NCBI RefSeq assembly: GCF_027319265.1
Contig: NZ_DAHVNP010000076.1
Location: 1 to 64,000, forward strand
From: Ferrimicrobium sp.
Lineage (GTDB): Bacteria > Actinomycetota > Acidimicrobiia > Acidimicrobiales > Acidimicrobiaceae
DNA length: 64,000 nt
Direction: 5' to 3'
The notes beneath the pieces were generated by a model, which worked only from the letters and a program-made list of their open reading frames with translations, had not been told where the DNA came from and searched no databases. The translations under genes and the position numbers were made by a program. The stretch's first letter is position 1. Each line of letters starts with the position of its first letter. Below are positions 55,914 through 64,000 of this stretch, piece by piece.

Positions 55914-57190
55914 AGACCCAACTCCAAACGAAAGAGATCGTCAACCGTCTCCCTCCGGACCATCAATCGCGCCTGTCCTTGGTGAACCCCAACAACGGCC
56001 GGTCGTGGCAGCTTGTTATAGTTCGATCCCATCGCCCAACCATAGGCGCCAGTGACCGGCGTCATGACGAGTTCGCCAACGCGCAGATCCGACGGGAGAC
56101 GAGCTTCCCGTACGAGCACGTCGCCTGACTCGCAGTGTTTGCCGACAAGGGCTACCGTCGTGTCGTGCGCAGCAAATAAGCGGGACGGGGCGTAGGCTTC
56201 GTAACCACTCCCGTAGAGGACGGGACGCGGATTATCGCTCATACCTCCGTCGACAGCCACATAGGTACGCACTCCAGGTATCGCTTTGATGACTCCAACG
56301 GTGTAGATAGTGACTGCAGCTGCAGCAGCGATTGCGCGACCTGGTTCAACAAAGGTTCGCTCTGGGTCAATGCCATGTGCATCCAACGTTTCGCGGAGCC
56401 AATGCGTCCAATCGCCAAGCGAGGGGACCAGCTCGTCCCGCAAGTACCCGACTCCAAACCCACCACCGATGCATAACTCTTCAACATCGTTCTCCTGCAC
56501 GAGCTCGACCATGATCGCCACCGCTTCGCGGAAGGAGTCCAGCGCAAAAACCTGAGAACCGATGTGACAGTGGAGGCCGGACAGCACGAAACGTGAACTT
56601 GTCTTCATCCGCGTAATCGCGCGCTGAGCGTCCCCATTGGCAAGATTGAAGCCAAACTTGGAGTCCTGTTGCCCCGTGCGTACATAGGCATGCGTGTGTG
56701 CCTCAATGCCAGGGGTCACCCGAAGCCACACATGGATCGCATCTCCCGCCAGACCTTCAAGCCGGTCGATTTCATCGAATGAATCGACCACCACTCTGCC
56801 GATCCCCACCTCGACCGCCAACCGTAACTCCTCCATCGACTTGTTGTTCCCATGGAGCACCATACGCGCTGGCTTGACTCCACCAAGTAGACCCGCCTTC
56901 ATCTCCCCAAGCGATGCGGCGTCCCACCACAACCGTTCTTCATCGACGATCCTTGCCATGGCAATCGTCGGGAATGCCTTGGAGGCGTAGATGACTTGTC
57001 CTCGACCAAACCCGTTGGCTGCCTCGCGCATCCGGCTCCGGAGATGTCCCTCATCATAGATGAACAGCGGGGTTCCAAAACGGCCTGCGAGCTCGCTCAC
57101 TGCGAGGCCACCCACCAAGAGCTCACCAAGGCCATCGACCGTGGCACCCTGTGGGGCGAGATGTTCAGGGAGTACCCCTAGGTCGGCCAA
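55910..57190 (-). CDS. lysA: Diaminopimelate decarboxylase
   Basis: 426 aa. PLP lysine in VIYASKAFPTIAMARI, HCHIGSQVFALDSF, CIGGGFGVGYL and the CESGDVL loop for substrate binding. It makes lysine from meso-DAP. Start TTG at 57190, with GAGGAG 7 bases ahead. It directly follows argS. Confidence 0.95.
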   Translation of the reverse strand: MADLGVLPEHLAPQGATVDGLGELLVGGLAVSELAGRFGTPLFIYDEGHLRSRMREAANGFGRGQVIYASKAFPTIAMARIVDEERLWWDAASLGEMKAGLLGGVKPARMVLHGNNKSMEELRLAVEVGIGRVVVDSFDEIDRLEGLAGDAIHVWLRVTPGIEAHTHAYVRTGQQDSKFGFNLANGDAQRAITRMKTSSRFVLSGLHCHIGSQVFALDSFREAVAIMVELVQENDVEELCIGGGFGVGYLRDELVPSLGDWTHWLRETLDAHGIDPERTFVEPGRAIAAAAAVTIYTVGVIKAIPGVRTYVAVDGGMSDNPRPVLYGSGYEAYAPSRLFAAHDTTVALVGKHCESGDVLVREARLPSDLRVGELVMTPVTGAYGWAMGSNYNKLPRPAVVGVHQGQARLMVRRETVDDLFRLELGL

Positions 57191-57191
57191 C

Positions 57192-58814
57192 TCACATCTC
57201 CTCGAGGGGCGTCACCCCGAGCAGTTCAAGCGCGACGCCCAATGCGAGTTGTGTGGCTGTGGCCAACGTCAGTCGGGCATCACGCACGGCAGGCTCAGCC
57301 GTGAGTACCGGACAGTCATGATAGAAACCATGAAAATCAGCGGCCGCCTGCATCAACCAGCCGACAATCTTATGAGGAGCCCGCTCGTGCGCAGCACGTG
57401 TGATCACCGATTCCAACCGCAAGAGATCCTTCATCAGGGCTACTTCGCGAGGATGGCTTAGACCGGCCAGTGCTTCAGACGAACTCGGCTCACTGCTGAC
57501 ACCACGACTCACCACATTGCGCAGCAACGCCGAGATCCGAGCATAAGCGTACTGAATGTAGTAGACCGGGTTCTCCATCGACTGCGCCTTCGCCTGCGCC
57601 AGGTCGATCTGCGAGGCGCGATCGATGGAGCTAGAGAGGATCAGCAGCCGCGTTGCATCACGGCCCAACTCTTGGATCAGCCAGTCAAGAGGAATCGCCG
57701 TTCCAGCACGCTTGGAGAACTTAACCGCTTGGCCCTGTTCGAGCAGGGACACCATCTGACCAAGTTTGATCTCCAACCGATGTTCATCGATGCCAAGCGC
57801 ACGCACCGCAGCCATCATGGAGGCAACTTGACCATGATGATCGGCCCCCAGAACGTCAATCACCAGCGAAAACGATCGAACCACGAGCTTGTTATAGTGA
57901 TAGGCGATATCTCCGGCAAGGTAGGTGAAGTCCCCGTTGGACTTACGCATCACCCGGTCACGGCTATCACCAAAGCGCTCAGAGGCGAACCAGAGCGCGC
58001 CGTCACGCTCATAGGTCGCTCCCTGTGCATCCAACTTGGCCACCACCTCGGCGACATCCCCCGACTCCTCGATCGAGGCCTGCGAAAACCAACTATCCAT
58101 CTCGATGCCGAGTGAACCAAGCGTTGCTTGGATCAATTCCAGAATGATCGGGACGGCCCAGCTGCCAGCCTCCACCACATCATCTGCGCCCTGATAACGA
58201 AGCGCCAGATCAGAGATATACGCCCCCTGATATCCACCTTCAGGCACCTCGTCTCCGCGCCGGACCGCAATGATAGAGGCACCAAGCTGTCGAATCTGCC
58301 CCCCGGTATCGTTCACGTAGTACTCTCGAGTCACCCGATAGTTCACAAATTCAAGCAGCCGACTCAGCGCATCACCGTAGGTCGCAAGCCAACCATTGCC
58401 AACATGGAGCGGACCAGTAGGGTTCGCCGACACGAACTCGACCTGGGCAGTGGCACCGTGGCCTAGGTCAGGGCGAAAGTACTCAACCTTTTCGTCAAGC
58501 AGTGCCGTAATCTCTCGACCCAACGCCTCGGGAGCGATCCAAAAGTTCAAGAAGCCAGGGCCAGCGACGGTCACCCGATCCACCATCGCATCGGCACGAA
58601 GTCGCTCGGCAAGCTGCTCAGCGATGATCCGAGGAGGCGTTCCCAGTGTCTTTGCGAGCACCATCGCTGCATTTGTCGCGTAATCGCCATGATCAGGGAT
58701 CGCCGGTTCATCAATCGCAACCGCCCCTAAAGGCGTAGGATCAGCCTGAAGTATCGCAAAACTATCCTGTGCAGTGGTGTGCACCAACGTCAACAGCCGG
58801 TCTGCAATCGCCAC
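57192..58814 (-). CDS. argS: Arginyl-tRNA synthetase
   Basis: 540 aa class I synthetase: HIGH-like motif NPTGPLHVGNGW, KMSKS-like VKFSKRAGTAIPLDW, and a DALR anticodon domain at the end (YIQYAYARISALLRNV). GTG start at 58814, AAGGAG 6-7 bases upstream. It leads the long minus-strand run; tRNA-Arg lies 140 bases away on the other strand. Confidence 0.96.
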   Translation of the reverse strand: MAIADRLLTLVHTTAQDSFAILQADPTPLGAVAIDEPAIPDHGDYATNAAMVLAKTLGTPPRIIAEQLAERLRADAMVDRVTVAGPGFLNFWIAPEALGREITALLDEKVEYFRPDLGHGATAQVEFVSANPTGPLHVGNGWLATYGDALSRLLEFVNYRVTREYYVNDTGGQIRQLGASIIAVRRGDEVPEGGYQGAYISDLALRYQGADDVVEAGSWAVPIILELIQATLGSLGIEMDSWFSQASIEESGDVAEVVAKLDAQGATYERDGALWFASERFGDSRDRVMRKSNGDFTYLAGDIAYHYNKLVVRSFSLVIDVLGADHHGQVASMMAAVRALGIDEHRLEIKLGQMVSLLEQGQAVKFSKRAGTAIPLDWLIQELGRDATRLLILSSSIDRASQIDLAQAKAQSMENPVYYIQYAYARISALLRNVVSRGVSSEPSSSEALAGLSHPREVALMKDLLRLESVITRAAHERAPHKIVGWLMQAAADFHGFYHDCPVLTAEPAVRDARLTLATATQLALGVALELLGVTPLEEM

Positions 58815-58932
58815 TGTTTACTCCTTCACGTATCGAATACAGCTATCGCCGGGCAACGAAGAGCTTTGAGCAAAGCATATCAGCGCTACCAGCGCAGACA
58901 ATGCACTCGGCGTCTCAGACCTCAGAGAACGC

Positions 58933-58938
58933 TAGACT
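58933..58938 (+). promoter_or_regulatory. -10 box of tRNA-Arg
   Basis: TAGACT, 17 bases before the mature tRNA 5' end; the -35 is not recognisable. Confidence 0.5.
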
Positions 58939-58955
58939 CGGGTTCGCCTGATTGA

Positions 58956-59027
58956 GCCCCCGTAGCTCAGGGGATAGAGCATCGGCCTCCGGAGCCGGGT
59001 GCGTAGGTTCGAATCCTACCGGGGGCG
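58956..59027 (+). tRNA. tRNA-Arg (anticodon CCG)
   Basis: Full cloverleaf: acceptor GCCCCCG/CGGGGGC plus discriminator G, D stem GCTC/GAGC, anticodon stem TCGGC/GCCGG with loop CTCCGGA (anticodon CCG, reads CGG), T arm GTAGG-TTCGAAT-CCTAC. CCA is not encoded. No copy of its 3' end occurs elsewhere in the window, so no integrated element is indicated. Confidence 0.97.
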
Positions 59028-59370
59028 CTCAGGCCATCTCCCGATACGCTGAGAGGCCCGGGCCCGGCCGTCCAACAAAGACGGTCGCCCAAAGACGGTA
59101 GAGCAAGCCAGTTACCTGACGCTCCCTAGCTATTTGAGGCCAGGAGGACTACGACCACAAGTCCTGCTTCAAGTATGGGCTCGGCAAAGTATAAGGCCTG
59201 AAGCGGACTTGTTCCCTGCTCTCGGGATTAATCAGGCATCGTTCCTGTGTTGAGATAGGAAGATCTGTAGAGAAACAACTAACCTGAGGACAGCGAGCTC
59301 ATAACGACGACGTCTTCGTCAGCTGAGACCCCTAGCAACACAACATTTGATCAAGCCCATCGGAGGTGAG
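59028..59370. other. Region between tRNA-Arg and the ABC exporter genes
   Basis: No gene. It contains a direct repeat CAAAGACGGT (twice near 59073-59100) and two competing hairpins at 59144-59210. Confidence 0.5.
59145..59210 (+). promoter_or_regulatory. Two mutually exclusive hairpins, possible attenuator
   Basis: The segment AAGTCCTGCTTCA (59159-59171) can pair upstream with AGGACT (59145-59150, 9-base loop) or downstream with TGAAGCGGACTT (59199-59210, one bulge, 27-base loop). The ABC exporter starts 160 bases later. No U-tract follows either hairpin. Confidence 0.35.
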
Positions 59371-60318
59371 ATGACCCTAGCCATCGAGGTGCGCAACCTG
59401 CGCAAAACGTTCAAAGGAGGCGTTACTGCCCTGGAGGATGTGAGCTTTCAGGTGGAGGCTGGAACCGTTTTTGGTCTACTCGGTCCTAATGGGGCTGGGA
59501 AGACGACCATCGTCAGGATTCTCACCACCATCATCCCTCCCGACAATGGCGAGGCGACCATTATGGGCATCGACGTCACCAAATCCCCCCAGCAGGTCCG
59601 CGAACACCTCGGTCTTGCGGGTCAGGCTGCGGCGGTCGACGAACGGCTAACGGGTGAGGAGAATCTCTTCATGATTAGCCGGCTCAACCACCTCCCGAAA
59701 CAAGTTGCAAGGGACCGGTCCGCTGAGCTCCTCCATGACTTTGGCCTTGAGTACGCGGCCAAACGCGTGCTCAGCACCTACTCAGGAGGGATGCGACGGC
59801 GACTTGACCTCGCTGCGGCCCTCGTCGCACGGCCTCCGGTGCTGTTCCTCGATGAACCTACTACCGGCCTCGATCCCAAAAGTCGCAACGACCTTTGGGA
59901 GATCATCGAAAAACTCCTCGTGAATGGGACAACCGTACTGTTGACCACGCAATACCTCGAGGAGGCGGATCGACTGGCATCGCGGATCGCTGTCGTCGAT
60001 CATGGCCTCGTGATCGCCGAGGGTACGCCAGATCAGCTTAAAGCGAACTTTGGAGCAACGGTGCTAGAACTTTCCTTCAAGGACGAAGAGGTCACCGACA
60101 AAGCCAAGGCAGCCGTCACCTCGCTGGCCTCGGCGGCCGTACAACAGGTTGAGAATCGCTTAGAGATTCCTGTGGCTGATGGTGCAGCGACCACCGCACT
60201 GGTCCTTGAGCGTCTGCTCAACGAGAAGATCAACCCGACCAGAATCAACCTTCGCGAACCGAGCCTCGACGATGTCTTTCTCGCGCTCACCGAACAACCA
60301 GCGACAATGGAGGGATAG
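59371..60318 (+). CDS. ABC exporter ATPase, DrrA type
   Basis: 315 aa. Walker A LLGPNGAGKTTIVRIL, signature LSTYSGGMRRRLDLA, Walker B PPVLFLDEPTTGLDP, then the DrrA-like C-terminal extension of about 80 residues with REPSLDDVFLALT. Partners with an ABC-2 permease to export lipophilic drugs or lipids. GGAGGTGAG precedes the ATG; a TTG at 59347 is a weaker start. Confidence 0.93.
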   Translation: MTLAIEVRNLRKTFKGGVTALEDVSFQVEAGTVFGLLGPNGAGKTTIVRILTTIIPPDNGEATIMGIDVTKSPQQVREHLGLAGQAAAVDERLTGEENLFMISRLNHLPKQVARDRSAELLHDFGLEYAAKRVLSTYSGGMRRRLDLAAALVARPPVLFLDEPTTGLDPKSRNDLWEIIEKLLVNGTTVLLTTQYLEEADRLASRIAVVDHGLVIAEGTPDQLKANFGATVLELSFKDEEVTDKAKAAVTSLASAAVQQVENRLEIPVADGAATTALVLERLLNEKINPTRINLREPSLDDVFLALTEQPATMEG

Positions 60319-60322
60319 GCCC

Positions 60323-61159
60323 ATGGCACTCGCAGAACTTACGACCAGTCCGCACCGCTCTCGTCTCTATTGGATGGTGGCCGATGCCCTCACGATCACC
60401 AAGCGTAATCTCCTGAACTATGTCCGTATACCCCAGTCGTTGGTCTTCTCTACGATCCAACCAGTAATGTTCGTACTCCTCTTCCGCTACGTCTTCGGGG
60501 GTGCCATCGGCTCAGAGACCTCCAAGCTTGGCCTGAGTTACGTCAACTATCTGATGCCAGGAATCTTCATCCAGACGATCGCCTTTGGCTCAGTCCAGAC
60601 CGGCGTTGGCTTGGCCGAGGACCTCCAGAAAGGGCTCATTGAACGCTTTCATGCCCTTCCCATGACACGCTCTGCGGTTCTGGCAGGAAGAACGATCGCA
60701 GATCTCATCCGCAACCTGGTGGTGATCGTTATCATGGTGATCGTCGGTTTCTTAGTCGGTTTTCGCATCGGAACCAACGTAGGGGAGTTTCTCGCGGGAA
60801 TCGGCATCGCCCTCCTCTTTGCCTATGCGCTTTCGTGGTTCTTTGCGTTGATCGGACTGGCCGCGCCTAACAGTGAAACCGCGCAGGTGATGGCTTTCCC
60901 CTTGCTCTTCCCACTCACCTTCGCCTCATCTGCCTTCGTTCCCGTGGAGAGTATGCCATCGTGGCTGCGTGGGTTTGCCAATCACCAGCCGCTGAGTGTG
61001 GCGGTCAATGCAGCAAGGAGCCTCATGGACGGCCCGGTCGCAGCCCGTGCAGCCCAATCCGCCACCGGTGATTTGACCATCACCGCGATCATCTGGTGCG
61101 TCGGCCTCCTGATCATCATGATTCCGCTTTCGGTCAATATCTACCGTAAGAGGGTGTAA
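60323..61159 (+). CDS. ABC-2 type permease, DrrB-like
   Basis: 278 aa with six hydrophobic segments. Motifs are QPVMFVLLFRYVFGGAI, GLAEDLQKGLIERFHALPM and FASSAFVPVESMPSWLRGFA, typical of DrrB. Starts 4 bases after the ATPase gene, with GGAGG upstream. It forms the channel of the exporter; substrate unknown. The end is 3 bases from the convergent murE stop. Confidence 0.92.
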   Translation: MALAELTTSPHRSRLYWMVADALTITKRNLLNYVRIPQSLVFSTIQPVMFVLLFRYVFGGAIGSETSKLGLSYVNYLMPGIFIQTIAFGSVQTGVGLAEDLQKGLIERFHALPMTRSAVLAGRTIADLIRNLVVIVIMVIVGFLVGFRIGTNVGEFLAGIGIALLFAYALSWFFALIGLAAPNSETAQVMAFPLLFPLTFASSAFVPVESMPSWLRGFANHQPLSVAVNAARSLMDGPVAARAAQSATGDLTITAIIWCVGLLIIMIPLSVNIYRKRV

Positions 61160-61162
61160 GTC

Positions 61163-62620
61163 TCAGCGGCTACCGCGGGCAATCAACGCCGACCGCGCCA
61201 CCTCGCGATCGTCCAGATAGACAACTGCAGGACCAACCCTCAAGCTTTGCTCGTGTCCTCTGCCCACAATGAGCACCGTATCTCCCGGTTCAGCCTCGTT
61301 AATAGCGAACTCGATCGCCCTGCGCCTGTCCAATTCAACCACGATGCGAGAGGTAGCGACGTCGAGGGTGCCAGCCAATAACTGAGCGACAATCTCAGCA
61401 GGCTCTTCATCACCTGGGTTATCTGCCGTCAAGATCGCAAGATCGCTCGTCGCCGCAGCCCGGCCGAGCTCTGGACGCTTGAGCCGATCGCGTCGCCCTC
61501 GGGCTCCCGCCACCAAAATGACTTTGCCGGCCGAGGACTGAAGCCTGACCGTCTCGATAAGCGATCGGATCGCATCTGGGGTGTGCGCATAGTCCACCAC
61601 GACCTGAAAATCCTGCCCCATTGTGATTGACTCAAAACGGCCAGCCACCGCATGACAATTCTCTATGCCCGCATAGACGACGTCTTGGTCCACCCCTAGG
61701 ACAAAACCGGCTGCTGCTGCCGCTGCTGCGTTGTACGCGTTGTGGGCGCCAAGTATTGGAACGGTCAACTGGGTTGTCTGTCCATGGTGACGGAGGAGAA
61801 AACGGGTGCCGATCGAGAGGAGCTCGATGTCTGAGACGACAAAATCGTTGCTCGGCCCTGGTCCGTAGGTCACATGTTCAACCGCCACTTGACTGGCTAG
61901 CCGACGCCCCCACTCGGTATCCGTACCGATGACAGCGACATTGGTGAGGGTCGGCACGAATAGTCGCGCCTTGGTGTAATAGTACTGCTCCATCGTGCCG
62001 TGATAGTCGAGATGCTCGGGCGACAGATTCGTGAACACGGCCACTTCAAAACGCATCGAATCAATCCGATGCTGATCGATACCATGCGACGAGACCTCCA
62101 TGACTACGGACTGCGTCCCATCCTGGAGCATGTCAGCCAGGAGACGGTGCAGGTCAGGGGCCTCCGGTGTCGTATAAATACTCGGCCGATTGAGCCCGGC
62201 AAATCTCGATTCGATCGTTCCGATTAGACCAACGCTGCGCTCGGTCCTATTCAACACCGACTCGATCAGATACGAGGTGGTCGTCTTCCCGTTGGTACCC
62301 GTGATCCCAATCACCTCTAGCGACTTCGATGGCTCACCGAAAAAATAACTCGCGACACGGCCGATCGCGTGGCGCACCGAGGGGACAATGAGTTGGGGAA
62401 CCTTCACGTTCACCGGATGCGCGACCATCACCGCCGCCGCTCCGGCCTCGATCGCATCATCGATGAAGATATGTCCATCGTAACGACTGCCCCGGGTTGC
62501 ACAAAACAGCGACCCAGGGCGAACCGCCCGCGAGTCAAGTGTCAGATCCGTCAACGACACCGATTCGCCAATCAGCTGCGCCGAGGGCAAAAGGTCAGCG
62601 AGCTCCGCTAGTCCAGGCAA
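61163..62620 (-). CDS. murE: UDP-MurNAc-tripeptide synthetase MurE, altered DNPR motif
   Basis: 485 aa. ATP-binding GITGTNGKTTTSYLIES, YTTPEAPDLHRLL, MEVSSHGIDQHRID, and the carbamylated lysine K217 in YYYTKARLF. The residue-3 selectivity loop reads DNPG (400-403) where meso-DAP enzymes have DNPR; the later GRGHE keeps the Glu that contacts meso-DAP. It adds the third amino acid of the stem peptide, probably meso-DAP. TTG start at 62620 is the only start in frame before a stop. It is separate from any visible division cluster. Confidence 0.92.
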   Translation of the reverse strand: MPGLAELADLLPSAQLIGESVSLTDLTLDSRAVRPGSLFCATRGSRYDGHIFIDDAIEAGAAAVMVAHPVNVKVPQLIVPSVRHAIGRVASYFFGEPSKSLEVIGITGTNGKTTTSYLIESVLNRTERSVGLIGTIESRFAGLNRPSIYTTPEAPDLHRLLADMLQDGTQSVVMEVSSHGIDQHRIDSMRFEVAVFTNLSPEHLDYHGTMEQYYYTKARLFVPTLTNVAVIGTDTEWGRRLASQVAVEHVTYGPGPSNDFVVSDIELLSIGTRFLLRHHGQTTQLTVPILGAHNAYNAAAAAAAGFVLGVDQDVVYAGIENCHAVAGRFESITMGQDFQVVVDYAHTPDAIRSLIETVRLQSSAGKVILVAGARGRRDRLKRPELGRAAATSDLAILTADNPGDEEPAEIVAQLLAGTLDVATSRIVVELDRRRAIEFAINEAEPGDTVLIVGRGHEQSLRVGPAVVYLDDREVARSALIARGSR

Positions 62621-62659
62621 TAGGATCGTCTCGCCGAAAAGCCGTCACTCATGAGATGC

Positions 62660-62666
62660 TAGGCTA
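62660..62666. promoter_or_regulatory. Overlapping divergent -10 boxes of murE and the glycosyltransferase
   Basis: TAGGCT on the plus strand at 62660-62665 and TAGCCT on the minus strand at 62661-62666 occupy almost the same bases, so only one direction could initiate at a time. Confidence 0.3.
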
Positions 62667-62700
62667 GCAGCCGCAACCATCAACAGAATCCTGGGAGTCA

Positions 62701-63570
62701 ATGCAAATCTCAGTCATCGTCACCTGCTACAACGCCCACGCTACCCTCGCCGCTGCTCTGACGAGCGTGGCGGTGCAGTCATACCCACCGTCAGAGATCA
62801 TCATCGTCGATGATGGCTCCACCGATGATTCTGTAGCGATTGCGCGCAGCGTCATGCCAGCAGCAACGATCATCGAACAGGCCAACCAGGGCGTTTCTGC
62901 AGCACGTAACAAAGGTCTAGCCCATGTCAATGGCGACGTTATCGCATTCCTCGACGACGATGACGTCTGGCATCCAACCAAGCTCGAGCGCCAGATCAGA
63001 CTTTTAGAGCTACACCCACACCTCGACCTTATCGCCACCCGCTGGTCGCGAACATCTCCTGTGCCACGCCAGGACTTGTCGATTCGTTGGTTGAGCTATC
63101 GAGACCTCACCTTGATGAATCAGTTCCAGACATCAACGGTCCTCATGCGCAGCCAACTCGCAGCCGAGGTCGGCGGGTTTGACTCAACACTCGACACCGT
63201 GGAAGATTGGGCGTTCTGGATTGCCTGTGCCAAGAAGGGTACCTTGGCCGTTCTTGAACAGGACCTCGTTCTCTACCGTGATTCACCTGACGGCGTCTCT
63301 AAGGACCTGCATCGCTTCTGGACGACTCTCGAACGGATGATCCACACCACTGACGCCATGGCGCTCCTTGACGCCAGTGACCGTGAACGCATCATCGCTT
63401 GGCACGTCCAACGCATGTTTGTCGCTGCACTGTTGCAACGTGACCTATCGCTCCTCACCAAGATCACCTTTCGCGGCCTACGGGTATCGCCAATCGCCCA
63501 GCTGCACGCCACGAGGACACTCACCATCCCCTTCCTCACCGAGCGACTTCGTCGAAGGAGGGAGATCTGA
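62701..63570 (+). CDS. Family 2 glycosyltransferase
   Basis: 289 aa GT-A fold: SVIVTCYNAHATLAAALTSV, IIIVDDGSTDDSV, GVSAARNKGL and the metal-binding AFLDDDDVWHP. The acceptor domain follows. It transfers a sugar from a nucleotide donor, probably to a surface glycan; donor and acceptor unknown. GGGAG lies 3 bases before the ATG. Confidence 0.92.
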   Translation: MQISVIVTCYNAHATLAAALTSVAVQSYPPSEIIIVDDGSTDDSVAIARSVMPAATIIEQANQGVSAARNKGLAHVNGDVIAFLDDDDVWHPTKLERQIRLLELHPHLDLIATRWSRTSPVPRQDLSIRWLSYRDLTLMNQFQTSTVLMRSQLAAEVGGFDSTLDTVEDWAFWIACAKKGTLAVLEQDLVLYRDSPDGVSKDLHRFWTTLERMIHTTDAMALLDASDRERIIAWHVQRMFVAALLQRDLSLLTKITFRGLRVSPIAQLHATRTLTIPFLTERLRRRREI

Positions 63571-63608
63571 GGTTTCCAACCACTCTCACACTCCCAAAAC
63601 GGCACGCA

Positions 63609-64000
63609 TCAATCCTCAGCAGCAGGATTTGGCTTCCGCAAGGACGGACCAAAGTGTCGATATAGCCCAACACCGAAGAATAAGACAACCACAAGCGCCA
63701 ACACAATCTCACTCGTCAGACTTGCATCCTTCAACACGGATGCATAGTTCGCTCCTGCGACATACCCAAGCCCTGTGTAGAGTCCCGCCCAACAGATGCC
63801 ACCGAGCGCATTAAAGACCAGGAACCGCCGGTAGCGCATCTCGGCAATCCCCGCAGCCCCTGGAATCAGCACACGAAGGACCGTCGTAAACCGGCCAACA
63901 AATACGCCGAGGCCTCCCCGCCGACGCAATAGGTCAATAGCCTTGTCAAGCGACTCTGGCTTTAGCAGTCGGCGCGGAATCTTCTTCATCACCCGCGGCC
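63609..64000 (-). CDS. DedA-family membrane protein, 3' part (5' end off the window)
   Basis: 130 codons open to the right edge. FVGRFTTVLRVLIPGAAGIA, with the conserved GRF.P..R...P..AG pattern, and FNALGGICWAGLYTGLGYVA are typical. DedA/DUF374-type proteins are membrane lipid scramblases/transporters linked to proton-force homeostasis and drug resistance. The GTG/ATG at 63992/63989 is probably internal, since DedA proteins have about 80 more residues before this point. Confidence 0.83.
   Translation of the reverse strand, partial: PRVMKKIPRRLLKPESLDKAIDLLRRRGGLGVFVGRFTTVLRVLIPGAAGIAEMRYRRFLVFNALGGICWAGLYTGLGYVAGANYASVLKDASLTSEIVLALVVVLFFGVGLYRHFGPSLRKPNPAAED

Noticed and set aside
59073-59100. 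Direct repeat CAAAGACGGT as the start of a CRISPR array
   Set aside because: Only two short copies with a 7-base spacer; no further units and no cas genes.
58956-59370. Integration site of a mobile element at tRNA-Arg
   Set aside because: No duplicate of the tRNA 3' end and no integrase gene in the window.

Overview
The window looks like a chromosomal segment of a moderately high G+C actinobacterium, most plausibly from the acidophilic/mixotrophic class Acidimicrobiia (Ferrimicrobium/Acidimicrobium-like). This placement is inference. It rests on the actinobacterial gene order rho-rpmE-prfA-prmC-tsaC-wecA-atp, a long duplicated-domain ATP synthase delta subunit, a Cys-to-Asp MurA, many apparently leaderless genes with TANNNT -10 boxes, a form II CO-dehydrogenase-like operon and ethylmalonyl-CoA-pathway-type enzymes.

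Layout. 1-312: 5' part of an IS607-type serine-recombinase gene running off the left edge, butted against the 3' end of coxE. 315-6049 (minus): coxS-coxL-coxM-moxR(coxD)-coxE. 6393-7873 (plus): NfeD-like protein plus SPFH/stomatin. 8085-13577 (plus): two-gene AddAB/AdnAB-like helicase-nuclease. 13580-15501: an unrecognised gene, an ECF sigma factor and its zinc-finger anti-sigma factor. 15546-23822: a methylsuccinyl-CoA-dehydrogenase-like enzyme, a membrane protein, a malyl-CoA-lyase-like enzyme, then the minus-strand run murA-meaB-enoyl-CoA hydratase-treS. 24249-33309: small single genes (NUDIX, dienelactone hydrolase, PPOX-fold protein, APC permease, two unrecognised genes, fumC, quinone oxidoreductase, LysM protein, TetR). 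33658-36464: an acyl-CoA mutase large subunit with isobutyryl-CoA-mutase-like residues, and glpX.

58814 down to 36422 is one nearly gapless minus-strand run: argS-lysA-hom-thrC-rho-rpmE-orf-prfA-prmC-tsaC-glyA-wecA-atpZ-atpI-atpBEFHAGDC-2H phosphoesterase. It combines Lys/Thr biosynthesis, transcription and translation termination, one-carbon metabolism, cell-wall lipid priming and the F1Fo ATP synthase. Many junctions are ATGA/TAGTG overlaps, so translational coupling is likely. The right end holds tRNA-Arg(CCG), a DrrAB-type ABC exporter, murE, a family 2 glycosyltransferase and a truncated DedA gene.

Functional themes: (i) oxidation of CO or another small substrate by a molybdo-flavo-iron-sulfur hydroxylase; (ii) C4/C5 acyl-CoA chemistry (Mcd, Mcl, crotonase, MeaB, B12 mutase) suggesting acetyl-CoA assimilation by the ethylmalonyl-CoA pathway; (iii) cell-wall enzymes with altered active-site residues (MurA Cys to Asp, MurE DNPR to DNPG). 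No CRISPR array, rRNA operon, prophage or replication origin was seen. The least explained items are a candidate small RNA near 28.0 kb, an inverted repeat in the murA promoter, alternative hairpins ahead of the ABC exporter, and several unrecognised genes.
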